DNA of 64,000 nt from assembly GCF_000427665.1 (NCBI RefSeq), contig NZ_KE386572.1, positions 372,001-436,000 of the forward strand. The letters run 5' to 3'. Shown here in pieces: positions 43,805-52,669 of this stretch; within the stretch, counting starts at the first letter, position 1; every line of letters starts with the position of its first letter. Under the pieces are notes generated by a model. That model did not search any database. It saw only the letters and a program-made list of their open reading frames with translations, and was not told the origin of the DNA. Origin of the DNA: Geminicoccus roseus DSM 18922. Lineage in GTDB: Bacteria; Pseudomonadota; Alphaproteobacteria; Geminicoccales; Geminicoccaceae. The translations under genes were made by a program, and so were the position numbers.

Positions 43805-45211
43805 ATGACGAGATGGCGCTGGCGCTTCGGTGTCCTCCTGTCCTGCGTCGTGCTGCTGGGCACCGGCAAGCCGGGTCCCGCGGGCGCGCAGGATGACCCG
43901 GCGCAAGCTCCCCCGGCCACTGCCCCTGCGGCCGACGCCGACCCGGCGGACATGCAGCCCGAGGCAGCCCTTTGGGGCGAGGACGAGCTGGACGACCTGG
44001 TGGCGCCGGTGGCGCTCTATCCCGACGCGCTGCTGGCCCAGGTGCTGGTGGCGACGACCTTCCCGCTGGAGGTCGTGAAGGCGGGACGCTGGGTGGAAGC
44101 GAACCAGTCGCTTGCCGGCGATGCGCGCAGCGAGGCGGCGCAGGCCGAGGGGTGGGATGTGTCGGTGACCGTGCTCGCCGCGGGCTTCCCAACCCTGATC
44201 GAACGGATGGCCGACCAGATCGAGTGGACGGAATCGCTGGGCGACGCGCTGCTCGACCAGAGCGACGGCGTGATGGACGCGATCCAGCGCCAGCGCGCGC
44301 GGGCCTCGGCGGTCGGCAACCTGGAAAGCAACGAGGCGCAGACCGTCACGATCGAGAACGAGGCGATCAGCATCGCGCCGGCCGATCCGGAGGTGGTGTA
44401 TGTCCCGACCTACGATCCGGCGGTCGCCTACACCCAGCCGCCCCCGGCGGCGCAGGCCCCGGCTGCGCCCGCGGTGGCCGCAGCACCGGTCGATCCCGGC
44501 TATTCCGGCACCGCCATGCTCGCCACGGGCGTGATCAGCTTTGGCGCCGGCATGCTCGTCAACGAGATCTTCGACGATGACGACGACTGGGACGACTACT
44601 GGCGCGGCCCGCCGCGCTTCGACTGGGACGACGGCGACTTCTATCCCCGTCCAGGTCGGCCCAACGTCGCCGTCGGCGGCGACGTCAACATCAATGTCGA
44701 CCGCGACGGGGTCGATGTCGATCGCGGCGGCGCGTGGCGGTCGGACCGCGACCGCCGGACGGCGGCAGGCGATCGGCGTGCGGTGCGCAGCCAGGGAAGC
44801 GGCCCCGCAGCCGGCGGCGACCGCGAGGCCGTGAGGAACAAGATCGCCGCGCGCAGCGCGGGGGGATCCGCCGGACTGGCCAGGACCACCGACGGCGGAG
44901 CCCGGGCGGTGCGCCAGCAAGGAGCCAGGCCCGCCGCCTTCTCCAGGCAGAACGACGGCCTCAGCAGCGCCCGCAAGGCCGATCGGCGCGGTGCCGCCAG
45001 TCTGCACCCATCCCGCGGCGGCGATGGCGGCAGGCTGCAGCAGGCGCGGGAACGGGCGCCGACCAAGATCGCCAAGCCCAAGACCAGGACCAAGGCCGTC
45101 AGGTCCACCGGGCGCGCGCAGACGGTCTTCACGAAGCAGGAAGGCGGACGGCAGGCGGCGGCTGCCAAGGCCCGCGGCTCCAGGCATGCCGGCAAGCTCA
45201 AGAGGAGGTAA
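43805..45211 (+). CDS. DUF3300 exported protein with a basic repetitive tail
   Basis: 468 aa. Signal peptide (about 1-28), then the DUF3300 domain: DDLVAPVALYPDALLAQVLVATTFPLEVVKA, VLAAGFPTLIERMADQIEWTESLGDALLDQ and EVVYVPTYDPAVAY (about 60-215). After a Pro/Ala linker and a hydrophobic stretch (FGAGMLVNEIF) comes an extremely acidic D/W cluster (FDDDDDWDDYWRG) and a 180-residue Arg/Gly/Ala-rich basic tail. The tail looks disordered and could bind polyanions such as sulfated glycan or peptidoglycan-linked polymers. Function unknown. It lies 5 bp before DUF2950. Confidence 0.85.
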   Translation: MTRWRWRFGVLLSCVVLLGTGKPGPAGAQDDPAQAPPATAPAADADPADMQPEAALWGEDELDDLVAPVALYPDALLAQVLVATTFPLEVVKAGRWVEANQSLAGDARSEAAQAEGWDVSVTVLAAGFPTLIERMADQIEWTESLGDALLDQSDGVMDAIQRQRARASAVGNLESNEAQTVTIENEAISIAPADPEVVYVPTYDPAVAYTQPPPAAQAPAAPAVAAAPVDPGYSGTAMLATGVISFGAGMLVNEIFDDDDDWDDYWRGPPRFDWDDGDFYPRPGRPNVAVGGDVNINVDRDGVDVDRGGAWRSDRDRRTAAGDRRAVRSQGSGPAAGGDREAVRNKIAARSAGGSAGLARTTDGGARAVRQQGARPAAFSRQNDGLSSARKADRRGAASLHPSRGGDGGRLQQARERAPTKIAKPKTRTKAVRSTGRAQTVFTKQEGGRQAAAAKARGSRHAGKLKRR

Positions 45212-45216
45212 CGTCG

Positions 45217-46137
45217 ATGTCCAGGCTGCACTTGGCCTTCATGGCCGTGGCTGCTCTCGGGCCGGTGGCGGCCCAGGCCGAACCGACCACCTACGCCTCG
45301 CCCGACGAGGCGGTCGGCGCCGTGGTGGAGGCTTTGGAGGCCCGTGACCGCGAGGCGCTGGTCGCGGTGTTCGGGCCGGAATCGGAGGATGTCGTCTTCA
45401 CCGGCGATGCCGGGCGCGACCGGGCCAACTGGTCCGGATTCCTGGAGGACTGGCGCGAGGCCAACCGCATCGTGACGTCGGAGAATGGCCAGACCGCCAC
45501 GCTCTTTGTCGGGCGAGACCAGTGGCCGTTTCCAGCGCCTCTGGAAAAGGAAGCCGACGGCAGGTGGTCGTTCGACGCCGAGGCGGCGCGCACGGAGGTC
45601 CTGGAGCGACGGATCGGGCGCAACGAGCTCGACGTGATCGACCTCCTGCGCGCCTATGTGCGCGTCCAGTCCGACTACCGGAAGACCGACTGGGACGGCG
45701 ATGGCGTGATGGAGTTCGCCAGCTCGATCCTGAGCGACTCCGGCACGCGCGACGGCCTCTACTGGCCGGCCGAGGCCGGAGCGCCCGAGAGCCCGATCGG
45801 CGACTTCGTCGCCCGGGCGTCTGCCGACGGCTACAGCCTGGACGGGCGGGACGTCGAGCCCGAGCCCTATCTCGGCTATTATTACCGCGTGCTGCAGAGC
45901 CAGGGCGACGCGGTGCCCGGCGGCGCCATGAGCTATCTGGTCAACGGCCACATGGTCGCCGGCCACGCCCTGCTTGCGTTCCCGTCCGCCTATGCCGAGA
46001 CCGGGGTGATGAGCTTTCTCGTCGGCGAGAACGGGATCGTGTACGAGGCCGATCTGGGAGAAGGCACCCTCGATCGCGCCGACGCGATCGACCAGTTCGA
46101 TCTGGACGAAGGCTGGATCCAGGTCGACCAGCCATGA
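45217..46137 (+). CDS. DUF2950 exported protein
   Basis: 306 aa with signal peptide (about 1-20, ending AAQA). The domain shows ASPDEAVGAVVEALEARDREALVAVFG, LLRAYVRVQSDYRKTDWDGDGVMEFA, YYRVLQSQGDAVPGGAMSYLVNGHM and MSFLVGENGIVYEADLGEGT, all recognisable in DUF2950 proteins. Its partner DUF3300 is immediately upstream, and the pair travels together in many proteobacteria. AGAGGAGG overlaps the DUF3300 stop. The stop overlaps the next gene by 4 bp (ATGA). Confidence 0.87.
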   Translation: MSRLHLAFMAVAALGPVAAQAEPTTYASPDEAVGAVVEALEARDREALVAVFGPESEDVVFTGDAGRDRANWSGFLEDWREANRIVTSENGQTATLFVGRDQWPFPAPLEKEADGRWSFDAEAARTEVLERRIGRNELDVIDLLRAYVRVQSDYRKTDWDGDGVMEFASSILSDSGTRDGLYWPAEAGAPESPIGDFVARASADGYSLDGRDVEPEPYLGYYYRVLQSQGDAVPGGAMSYLVNGHMVAGHALLAFPSAYAETGVMSFLVGENGIVYEADLGEGTLDRADAIDQFDLDEGWIQVDQP

Positions 46138-47348
46138 CCGCCGGATCGAGCTGTTCCGGGAGTGGTGCGGCGACGGTGCTGGGTGACGCCATCGAGCGGT
46201 TCGGGCTGAGCGACCGTGGCCGGTTCGAACGCCTGTGTGACCAGCTCGGCGCGATGGGCGAGGTCGCCCGCACCGCGAAGCGGCGGGCGCTGCTGCTTTG
46301 GGCCCTGGCCTGGGCCGTGCCCCTGCTGCTTTGCCTGGCAGCCGGCACCGCCTTGGGCGCAGGCGAGCACGATTCGTTCCTGAGGGACTGGGGAGCCTGG
46401 ACCCGGTTCTGCATCGTCGTGCCCATGCTCGTGCTGATCGACCGGATGGTCGACGAGAAGCTGCGCCGCCACCTGCGGCAGTTCGCCGAGGCGCCCCTCA
46501 TCGCGGCCGGCTCGATGGGGGCGGCCGCGGACGCGGTGGCGATCGCGATCAGGCGCGGCCGGAGCCTGCTGGGAGAAGCCGTCTGCCTCCTGCTCGCGAT
46601 CGCCCTCAGTCTCGGCGGCGCCTTCACGATGCCGGCCCGCAATGCCGGTTCCTGGCTGATCGCCACCGGTCCGGACGGCGCCGCATTGACCGTCGCCGGC
46701 TGGTGGGCGGCGCTGGTGAGCAGCCCGATCTTCTGGTTCCTCCTCCTGCGCTGGCTCTGGCGTCACCTGGTCTGGGCGCTGCTGCTGCGCCGCCTGGCGC
46801 GGCTCAGGCTCCGCCTGGTGGTGACGCATCCCGACGGGGTCGGCGGGCTGGGCTTCCTTGGCAAGTATCCCAACGTGTTCGTGGCCCTGGTCTTGGCGAT
46901 GAGCCTGGTCCTGGGAGCGGCGATCGCGCGGGCATTCGAGCAGGAATCGCTGTCGCTCCAGGCGTACAGCATGCTGATGGGCACATGGCTGGCCTTCGTC
47001 CTGGCCCTGTTCGCCTTCCCGCTCGCCTCGTTCGCCGCGCCGCTTTCGGCATTGAAGGAGGCCACCGAGCGGGCCGCCTCGGTCCAGGCGACCAATCACT
47101 TCCGCAACGCCGAGCGCAAGATGCTCGGGACCAACATCGCCGCACCCGAGGCGTCCGGACCGGAGGCGGAAGCCGACGATCCGACCAAGCTCCATGCAGC
47201 GGCCCAAAAGCTCAAGGTCCTGCCGTTCAACCGCGCAGCGATCCTGCCGATCGGCGCCGCGGCGCTCGTTCCGATGATCGCCGCCGGCCTCACGCAGCTG
47301 CCGTTCGGCGAGCTGTGGAAGGTGGCGAAGCGGCTGCTCCTGCTGTGA
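46134..47348 (+). CDS. Integral membrane protein of unknown function in the sulfatase operon
   Basis: 404 aa with about six membrane segments (ALLLWALAWAVPLLLCLAAG, WTRFCIVVPMLVLIDRM, AVCLLLAIALSLGGAFTM, FVALVLAMSLVLGAAIA and others) and cytoplasmic helical ends rich in Arg and Glu. No family recognised. GGLGFLGKYPNVFVALV and LHAAAQKLKVLPFNRAAILP are recurrent-looking blocks. Coupled to DUF2950 by ATGA overlap, so its product likely acts with the envelope proteins of the operon. A 135-bp gap follows, which may carry a promoter for the cyclase gene. Confidence 0.65.
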   Translation: MTAGSSCSGSGAATVLGDAIERFGLSDRGRFERLCDQLGAMGEVARTAKRRALLLWALAWAVPLLLCLAAGTALGAGEHDSFLRDWGAWTRFCIVVPMLVLIDRMVDEKLRRHLRQFAEAPLIAAGSMGAAADAVAIAIRRGRSLLGEAVCLLLAIALSLGGAFTMPARNAGSWLIATGPDGAALTVAGWWAALVSSPIFWFLLLRWLWRHLVWALLLRRLARLRLRLVVTHPDGVGGLGFLGKYPNVFVALVLAMSLVLGAAIARAFEQESLSLQAYSMLMGTWLAFVLALFAFPLASFAAPLSALKEATERAASVQATNHFRNAERKMLGTNIAAPEASGPEAEADDPTKLHAAAQKLKVLPFNRAAILPIGAAALVPMIAAGLTQLPFGELWKVAKRLLLL

Positions 47349-47483
47349 CCAGCGAATCGGCGCTGTCCCGGCGGCGAGACAACGAAGCCGCGGGCCGGGC
47401 CGCGCTTGTTGCGGGCGCCGGATCATCCTGCGCAGGTGCAGCCAGCTTCCACCAGGCACGCGTTCGGCGTACAGTTCCCGGTC

Positions 47484-48890
47484 ATGAGCGAAGCCGACAG
47501 CCTTTTCGCGATCCTGCGGCACGCCGCTGATGCGGGCGCGGTGGCCGCGATCGAGCGCCTGGTTCAGGAGGGCAGCGATCGGGATCTCTGCCGCATCAAC
47601 GCGCTTGCCTTCGCGGCTTCAGAAGGGCTGGACGAGGAGCCGTTGATCGGGGCCTTCCTCCATGCGGCACGCCTGGGGGCCTTCGAGCTGTCCTGGAACC
47701 TGCTCTGCCCCGGCTGCGGGGGCGTGCTCGCGACCGGCGCCACGCTCAAGACCTTCGACCGGAGCGAGTACGACTGCAGGCTCTGCGCCTGCGGCTACGA
47801 GCCCACGCTCGACGAGATGGTCGAAGTGACGTTCACCGTCAGCCCGCGGGTGCGCCCGATCGCGGCCCACCATCCCGACACGCTGCCGCCCGCCGACTAT
47901 CTGCGCCAGATCTTCTTCGGCTCGGGCGCCGATCTGCCCGACGACCTCGACCGGCTGCTGGACGAGGTGACCCTGGAGCTGGTCGAGCTGCCGCCAGGCG
48001 AGCGGGCGATCCTGTCGCTGCAGCTGCCGGCCGCGTTCCTGGTCGTGTCCGACCCGGTGACGCACTCCACGCAGTTCCTGGACGTCAAGGGCGAGCCCAC
48101 CCGCGAGCGGCAGAGCCTCACCGTGGTGATCGACCCGATGAGCCCGCCCAGCGGCACGGTCGAGCTGCACCCGGGACCGCTCCGCCTGACGCTCGAGAAC
48201 CGTGCCGGCCGGCGGACGCTGCCGGGGGTCTGGATCGCAGGCGACACGCTGCACGACCTGCTCGGCCGGCGCCGGCCGTTCCTGACGGCCAAGCGGCTGC
48301 TCTCCAACCAGACCTTCCGCGACATCTACCGGACCGACACGCTGGACGTCGACCAGCGGCTCAAGATCACCAGCCTGACTTTCCTGTTCACCGACCTGAA
48401 GGGCTCCACCGAACTGTACGAGCGCGTCGGCGACCTGGTGGCGTTCGACCTGGTCCGCTCCCATTTCCGCGTCCTGCACGAGACCATCGCCGCGGAGGGC
48501 GGTGCCGTCGTGAAGACGATCGGCGATGCGGTGATGGCGACCTTCCCGACGCCCAACCGGGCGGTGGCGGCGGCGCTGCGGATGCGCGAGGCCATGCGCC
48601 AGCTCAACGACCAGCGCGAGCGGGAGGACCTGGTGCTCAAGATCGGCATCCACGAGGGTCCGTGCCTCGCGGTGATGTTCAACGACCGGCAGGACTATTT
48701 CGGCCAGACCGTGAACATCGCCGCCCGCGTGCAGGGCCTCGCCACCTCGCGCTCGATCTTCGCCACCGCCCCGGTGGTGGAGCATCTGGAAGCCGTCCGG
48801 ATCTTCGAGGGCAGCGGGATCCGGCCGGCGCGGCAGGACCGTTCGCTGCGCGGGATCGGCGACAAGCTGTCGGTCTACGAGATCCCCTGA
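47484..48890 (+). CDS. Class III adenylate/guanylate cyclase with DUF5939-like N-terminal region
   Basis: 468 aa. The C-terminal class III cyclase domain (about 285-468) begins LTFLFTDLKGSTELYERVGD, with metal-binding Asp, and continues through GAVVKTIGDAVMATF (second Asp), LVLKIGIHEGP and GQTVNIAARVQGLA. The N-terminal part has a CPGCGG...CRLCAC zinc-ribbon-like module (about 73-102), then a DUF5939-like stretch. It makes a cyclic nucleotide; ATP or GTP preference was not resolved. I chose the ATG at 47484 (MSEADSLFAI); a ribosome-binding site is weak. It follows the sulfatase/MoxR run by 135 bp. Confidence 0.85.
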   Translation: MSEADSLFAILRHAADAGAVAAIERLVQEGSDRDLCRINALAFAASEGLDEEPLIGAFLHAARLGAFELSWNLLCPGCGGVLATGATLKTFDRSEYDCRLCACGYEPTLDEMVEVTFTVSPRVRPIAAHHPDTLPPADYLRQIFFGSGADLPDDLDRLLDEVTLELVELPPGERAILSLQLPAAFLVVSDPVTHSTQFLDVKGEPTRERQSLTVVIDPMSPPSGTVELHPGPLRLTLENRAGRRTLPGVWIAGDTLHDLLGRRRPFLTAKRLLSNQTFRDIYRTDTLDVDQRLKITSLTFLFTDLKGSTELYERVGDLVAFDLVRSHFRVLHETIAAEGGAVVKTIGDAVMATFPTPNRAVAAALRMREAMRQLNDQREREDLVLKIGIHEGPCLAVMFNDRQDYFGQTVNIAARVQGLATSRSIFATAPVVEHLEAVRIFEGSGIRPARQDRSLRGIGDKLSVYEIP

Positions 48891-49028
48891 ACCGGCATAG
48901 GCTCCGGCCTCCGTCGTCGCGGCCCCGGCCGGCTGCCGCTGCTGCCTCTTGCTCTGGTGCATCTTGTGGATGCAAGTTTGCGCCGGCCTGTCGACAGACA
49001 GGAATCCGACGCCACGCGATGATCCCCC

Positions 49029-50276
49029 ATGGCCCAGCCTTCCCCCCTCGTCACCCCGGTTCTTCTCGCAGGCAGCTTCGTGGTGCTGGTGGGATTCGCC
49101 ATCCGCGCCTCGTTCGGCGTGTTCCAGCTGCCGATCGCCACCGAGTTCCACTGGCCGCGCGCCGAGTTCTCGCTGGCCATCGCCATCCAGAACCTCGCCT
49201 GGGGCTTCGGCCAGCCGCTGTTCGGGGCCGCCGCCGAGAAGATCGGCGACCGCAAGGCGATCATCCTGGGGGCCCTGGCCTATGCCCTGGGCCTGGTGCT
49301 GTCCGCCGGCGCCACTACGCCGATCGAGCACCAGCTCTACGAGGTGCTGGTGGGCATGGGCATCGCGGGAACCGGGTTCGGCGTGGTGCTGGCCGTGGTG
49401 GGCCGGGCCTCGTCGCCGGAGAACCGCTCCATGTCCCTGGCGATCGTGACCGCCGCCGGGTCCGCCGGGCAGGTGCTGGGCCCGCCGCTGGCCGAGGGCC
49501 TGCTGGCGCTGATGCCCTGGCAGAGCGTGTTCGTCACCTTCGCCGCCCTGATCCTCGGCTCGCTGCTGGTGCTGCCCTGGATCCGCTCGCCCGCGCCCGC
49601 CTCCAGGGCCGAGCTTCAGGAAAGCATGGGTGCGGTGGTGCTGGGCGCGCTACGCGACCCGAGCTTCGCGATGATCTTTATGGGGTTCTTCTCCTGCGGC
49701 TACCAGCTGGCCTTCATCACCGCCCATTTCCCGGCCTTCGTCGCCGAGAGCTGCGGGCCGATCATGCTGGGCAGCGTGCTCCACTCCATGGGGATCACCA
49801 CCACCCAGGCGCTGGGCGCGGTGGCGATCTCGATCATCGGCCTTGGCAACATCGCCGGCACGATCCTGGCCGGATGGGCCGGCAAGCACTTCACCAAGAA
49901 ATACCTGCTCGCCGGGATCTATACCGGCCGCACCCTGATCGCGGCCTGGTTCATCCTGACGCCGATGACCCCTTCCACGGTGCTCCTGTTCTCGGCGTTG
50001 ATGGGCAGCCTGTGGCTTGCCACCGTGCCGCTCACCTCCGGCCTGGTCGCGCATCTCTACGGGCTGCGCTACATGGGCACCCTGTACGGCATCGTGTTCC
50101 TGAGCCACCAGCTGGGCAGCTTCGTGGGCGTGTGGCTGGGCGGGCGGCTCTACGACGCCTATGGCAACTACGAGGCGGTGTGGTGGATCGGCGTGGGCGT
50201 CGGCGCGTTCAGCGCGCTGATCCACCTGCCGATCCGGGAGAGCGCGCGGCCCCTGGCGGCGGTCCCGGCCGCCTGA
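49029..50276 (+). CDS. MFS transporter, monocarboxylate/oxalate-formate-like
   Basis: 415 aa with twelve predicted membrane helices. The loop motif between helices 2 and 3 is GAAAEKIGDRKAIILGA (MFS motif A variant), and a repeat occurs in the second half (GWAGKHFTKKYLLAG). ASFGVFQLPIATEFHWPRAEFSLA resembles the YbfB/OFA branch. Substrate unknown. It is flanked by 138 and 141 bp without genes and is probably monocistronic. Confidence 0.85.
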   Translation: MAQPSPLVTPVLLAGSFVVLVGFAIRASFGVFQLPIATEFHWPRAEFSLAIAIQNLAWGFGQPLFGAAAEKIGDRKAIILGALAYALGLVLSAGATTPIEHQLYEVLVGMGIAGTGFGVVLAVVGRASSPENRSMSLAIVTAAGSAGQVLGPPLAEGLLALMPWQSVFVTFAALILGSLLVLPWIRSPAPASRAELQESMGAVVLGALRDPSFAMIFMGFFSCGYQLAFITAHFPAFVAESCGPIMLGSVLHSMGITTTQALGAVAISIIGLGNIAGTILAGWAGKHFTKKYLLAGIYTGRTLIAAWFILTPMTPSTVLLFSALMGSLWLATVPLTSGLVAHLYGLRYMGTLYGIVFLSHQLGSFVGVWLGGRLYDAYGNYEAVWWIGVGVGAFSALIHLPIRESARPLAAVPAA

Positions 50277-50417
50277 GCCGGGCTGGGCAGAGAGGCCTTG
50301 CCCCTACTCAGGCCGCTGCTTTCCTGGCACGCTGATCGACACGGTGCCGCGGTGGAGGACCCTGGCCATGCCGTGCGGGAGCCGGATCGCCGTGGATGAA
50401 GCGGGAAAACGCGGCCG

Positions 50418-51446
50418 ATGAGCACGGCCAAGGCGAGCGGCCGAGGGCCGCAGGAGCCCAGGAAGCCCGATCCCGCCGCCGGCGCCCCCCTTGTCCTTCC
50501 GCAGGACTTGAAGCTGCTGGCCAGGCTGCCCCTGTCGGCGGCCCTGGCCTGGGCAGTGCCTGAGCGCCACTGGCATGCCCTGGCGCTCAGGGCGGCCGGG
50601 CTGGAACCGGCCACCCTGGCCCGCACCGCCCGCAAGATCGCCGCGATGATCGGACCGGACCGTCTGCCGGAACCGGCCGCGGGACTGGCCCGGCGCCAGC
50701 TGGCGCTGATCCGCCTGGACCAGTTCTGCTTCCTGCGCAGCTACCGGCCAGGCGGATGGCGGCCGCTCCTGACCCTCCATGGGCAGGACCATCTCGACCA
50801 GGCCCTTGCCGCCGGTCGGGGCGCCATCCTCTGGGTCGCCCCCACGGTCTTCCAGTGGCTGCCGGCCAAGCGGACCCTGGCCGAGGCCGGCTATCGCCTC
50901 CACCACCTGAGCAGCCCGCAGCACGGCTTCTCCACCCCTTCCAGGTTCGGCCTTGCCTGGCTCAACCCGATCCGCACCAGGGTCGAGGACCGCTACCTCG
51001 CCGAGCGGGTGATGCTGGGCACCGACGGTCAGGCCAAGGCTGCCCTGCGGCGCCTCACCCTGCTGCTGCGCCAGAACCAGGTCGTGTCGATCACGCTTGG
51101 CTCCGCGGGCGCCCGGACGATCCGCGCGCCGCTGCTGAACGGCTGGCTGCGCGCCGCCAGCGGTGCGCCCCACCTGGCGGCGCGCACCGGCGCCGCCCTC
51201 CTGCCGGTCATCACCCTGCGCAACGGCGACGGCAGCTTCACGACCCGGATCGGCGCACCGCTGGGTCGGCCGGGCGCCGCTGCTTCCGACGACGATCTGT
51301 CCGACCTGGTCGCCCGGATGGCCCGTCATCTCGAACCGCAGGTCCTGGCCGACGCCGACCAGATCGTCTGGGGGCTCGGCTGCCTGGAGACCGGGACGGC
51401 CCCGCCGCCGGATATCGCCGCCATCCCCGGGCGCCCGCAGCCATGA
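50418..51446 (+). CDS. LpxL/HtrB-like acyltransferase homologue lacking the catalytic dyad
   Basis: 342 aa, LPS_acyltransferase-like fold by pattern: HGQDHLDQALAAGRGAILWVAPTVFQWLP, then LRQNQVVSITLGSAGARTIRAPLLNGWLRAA. In LpxL-type enzymes the first motif is H-x4-D/E; here the equivalent reads A-x4-Q (APTVFQ), so a standard acyl-transfer dyad is missing. The N-terminal 25 residues are Pro-rich. It may be a pseudoenzyme or use other residues. The next two genes overlap in sequence (51443 and 52666), forming a three-gene unit. Confidence 0.7.
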   Translation: MSTAKASGRGPQEPRKPDPAAGAPLVLPQDLKLLARLPLSAALAWAVPERHWHALALRAAGLEPATLARTARKIAAMIGPDRLPEPAAGLARRQLALIRLDQFCFLRSYRPGGWRPLLTLHGQDHLDQALAAGRGAILWVAPTVFQWLPAKRTLAEAGYRLHHLSSPQHGFSTPSRFGLAWLNPIRTRVEDRYLAERVMLGTDGQAKAALRRLTLLLRQNQVVSITLGSAGARTIRAPLLNGWLRAASGAPHLAARTGAALLPVITLRNGDGSFTTRIGAPLGRPGAAASDDDLSDLVARMARHLEPQVLADADQIVWGLGCLETGTAPPPDIAAIPGRPQP

Positions 51447-52669
51447 AGCAGGCCTTGTGGTGGGCCTACGAGCGGAGCCCGGCCGGCCTGGACCGGCTCT
51501 TCCATGCCGGGCGGCGCCATGTCATGCCGCTGCTGCGCCACCGCCTGCCGGTGCGCCGGTTGATCGGGCCGGCCGGGCCGGAGCGGGCCATGGCGACGCT
51601 GATCACCACCGGCGAGGCGATGACGCTGGACGTCCTGGCCGGCGCATTCTTCGCCGAGCCGCCCCGTTGCGAGGATCTCGGCCGGGTCTCCCTCCTGCGC
51701 CTGCCCGCCGTGCTGGACGAACTGTCGCCAGATGCCGACCTGGTGCTCGCCTGCGTGCCCCGGATCCTGGTCGGGCGGTTCGACGACCGCTACCTGCGGG
51801 TGCCCTCGCTGGTCGAGGCCCGGCTGCCGCTGGCCGGCGACCTGACCGCCACCCTCGCCCATGCCAGCCACACCATCCGCTACGAGGCGCGCCGGGCCCT
51901 TGCCAGCGGCTACGACTGGTCGTTCTCCCGGGACCTCGCCGATTTCGAGCGATTCTACGACGACTTCTACCAGCCGTTCGTCCAGAGCCGGTTCGGTCCG
52001 CTGGGCGTGGTCCGGGAGCGGCAGGTGCTGCGCCGTCATTTCCGGCACCAGGGCGGGATCATCTGGCTGCGCCACGGCGGCCGCGTCGTCGCCGGCGAAC
52101 TGGCGCGCCAGGAAGGCCGGCGCCTGCGGGCGATGGTCGAGGCGCTGAAGCCGGACTGGCCGGAGGACGCCCGGCCCACCCCGCAGTACATGCTCAAGTT
52201 CGCCGACTGCGTGATCGCCCTGGAGATGGGCCTGGACGAGGTGGATTTCGGGGCGTCGGTGCCATCGCTGCGCAATGGCCCGCTGCGCAGCAAGCGCGCC
52301 TGGGGCGTCCGGTTCGCGAACTATGGCGACAGCCATCGCGACATCCTCCTTCGCTGGCAGGCTCCCTGCGGCGCGGCGATGCATAGCTTCCTTGCGGAGA
52401 ACCCGCTCCTGTTCGAATCCCCCCTCGGCCTGCAGGTCCTGACGGCGACCCCGCCCGGCGACGTGACCGATCACCGCTCGGTCCGGCGACTGCGCAACGG
52501 CCTGCTGCCGCACGGCATCACCCGCCTCCATGTGCTGAACGGCGGCGCACCGGCGGAAGGTCCGGCCGGGCTGCCGGACGACACAGCGGTCTGGGACCCG
52601 GCCAGCGACGCCCGGGCGATCAACCGGCTCGCGGCCGGGCCGCCGGCCAGGACGGGCAGCGGCCGGTGA
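51443..52669 (+). CDS. GNAT/FemAB-like acyl- or aminoacyltransferase
   Basis: 408 aa. The central region (about 140-290) resembles the BioF2/Acetyltransf_6 domain of FemAB relatives in exopolysaccharide clusters: SHTIRYEARRALASGYDWSFS, DDFYQPFVQSRFGPLGVV, WLRHGGRVVAGELARQEG and MLKFADCVIALEMGLDEVDFGAS. There is no signal peptide. Substrate unknown; it could acylate a sugar or a lipid-linked precursor. Starts by ATGA overlap with the LpxL-like gene and its end overlaps the formyltransferase. Confidence 0.72.
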   Translation: MKQALWWAYERSPAGLDRLFHAGRRHVMPLLRHRLPVRRLIGPAGPERAMATLITTGEAMTLDVLAGAFFAEPPRCEDLGRVSLLRLPAVLDELSPDADLVLACVPRILVGRFDDRYLRVPSLVEARLPLAGDLTATLAHASHTIRYEARRALASGYDWSFSRDLADFERFYDDFYQPFVQSRFGPLGVVRERQVLRRHFRHQGGIIWLRHGGRVVAGELARQEGRRLRAMVEALKPDWPEDARPTPQYMLKFADCVIALEMGLDEVDFGASVPSLRNGPLRSKRAWGVRFANYGDSHRDILLRWQAPCGAAMHSFLAENPLLFESPLGLQVLTATPPGDVTDHRSVRRLRNGLLPHGITRLHVLNGGAPAEGPAGLPDDTAVWDPASDARAINRLAAGPPARTGSGR

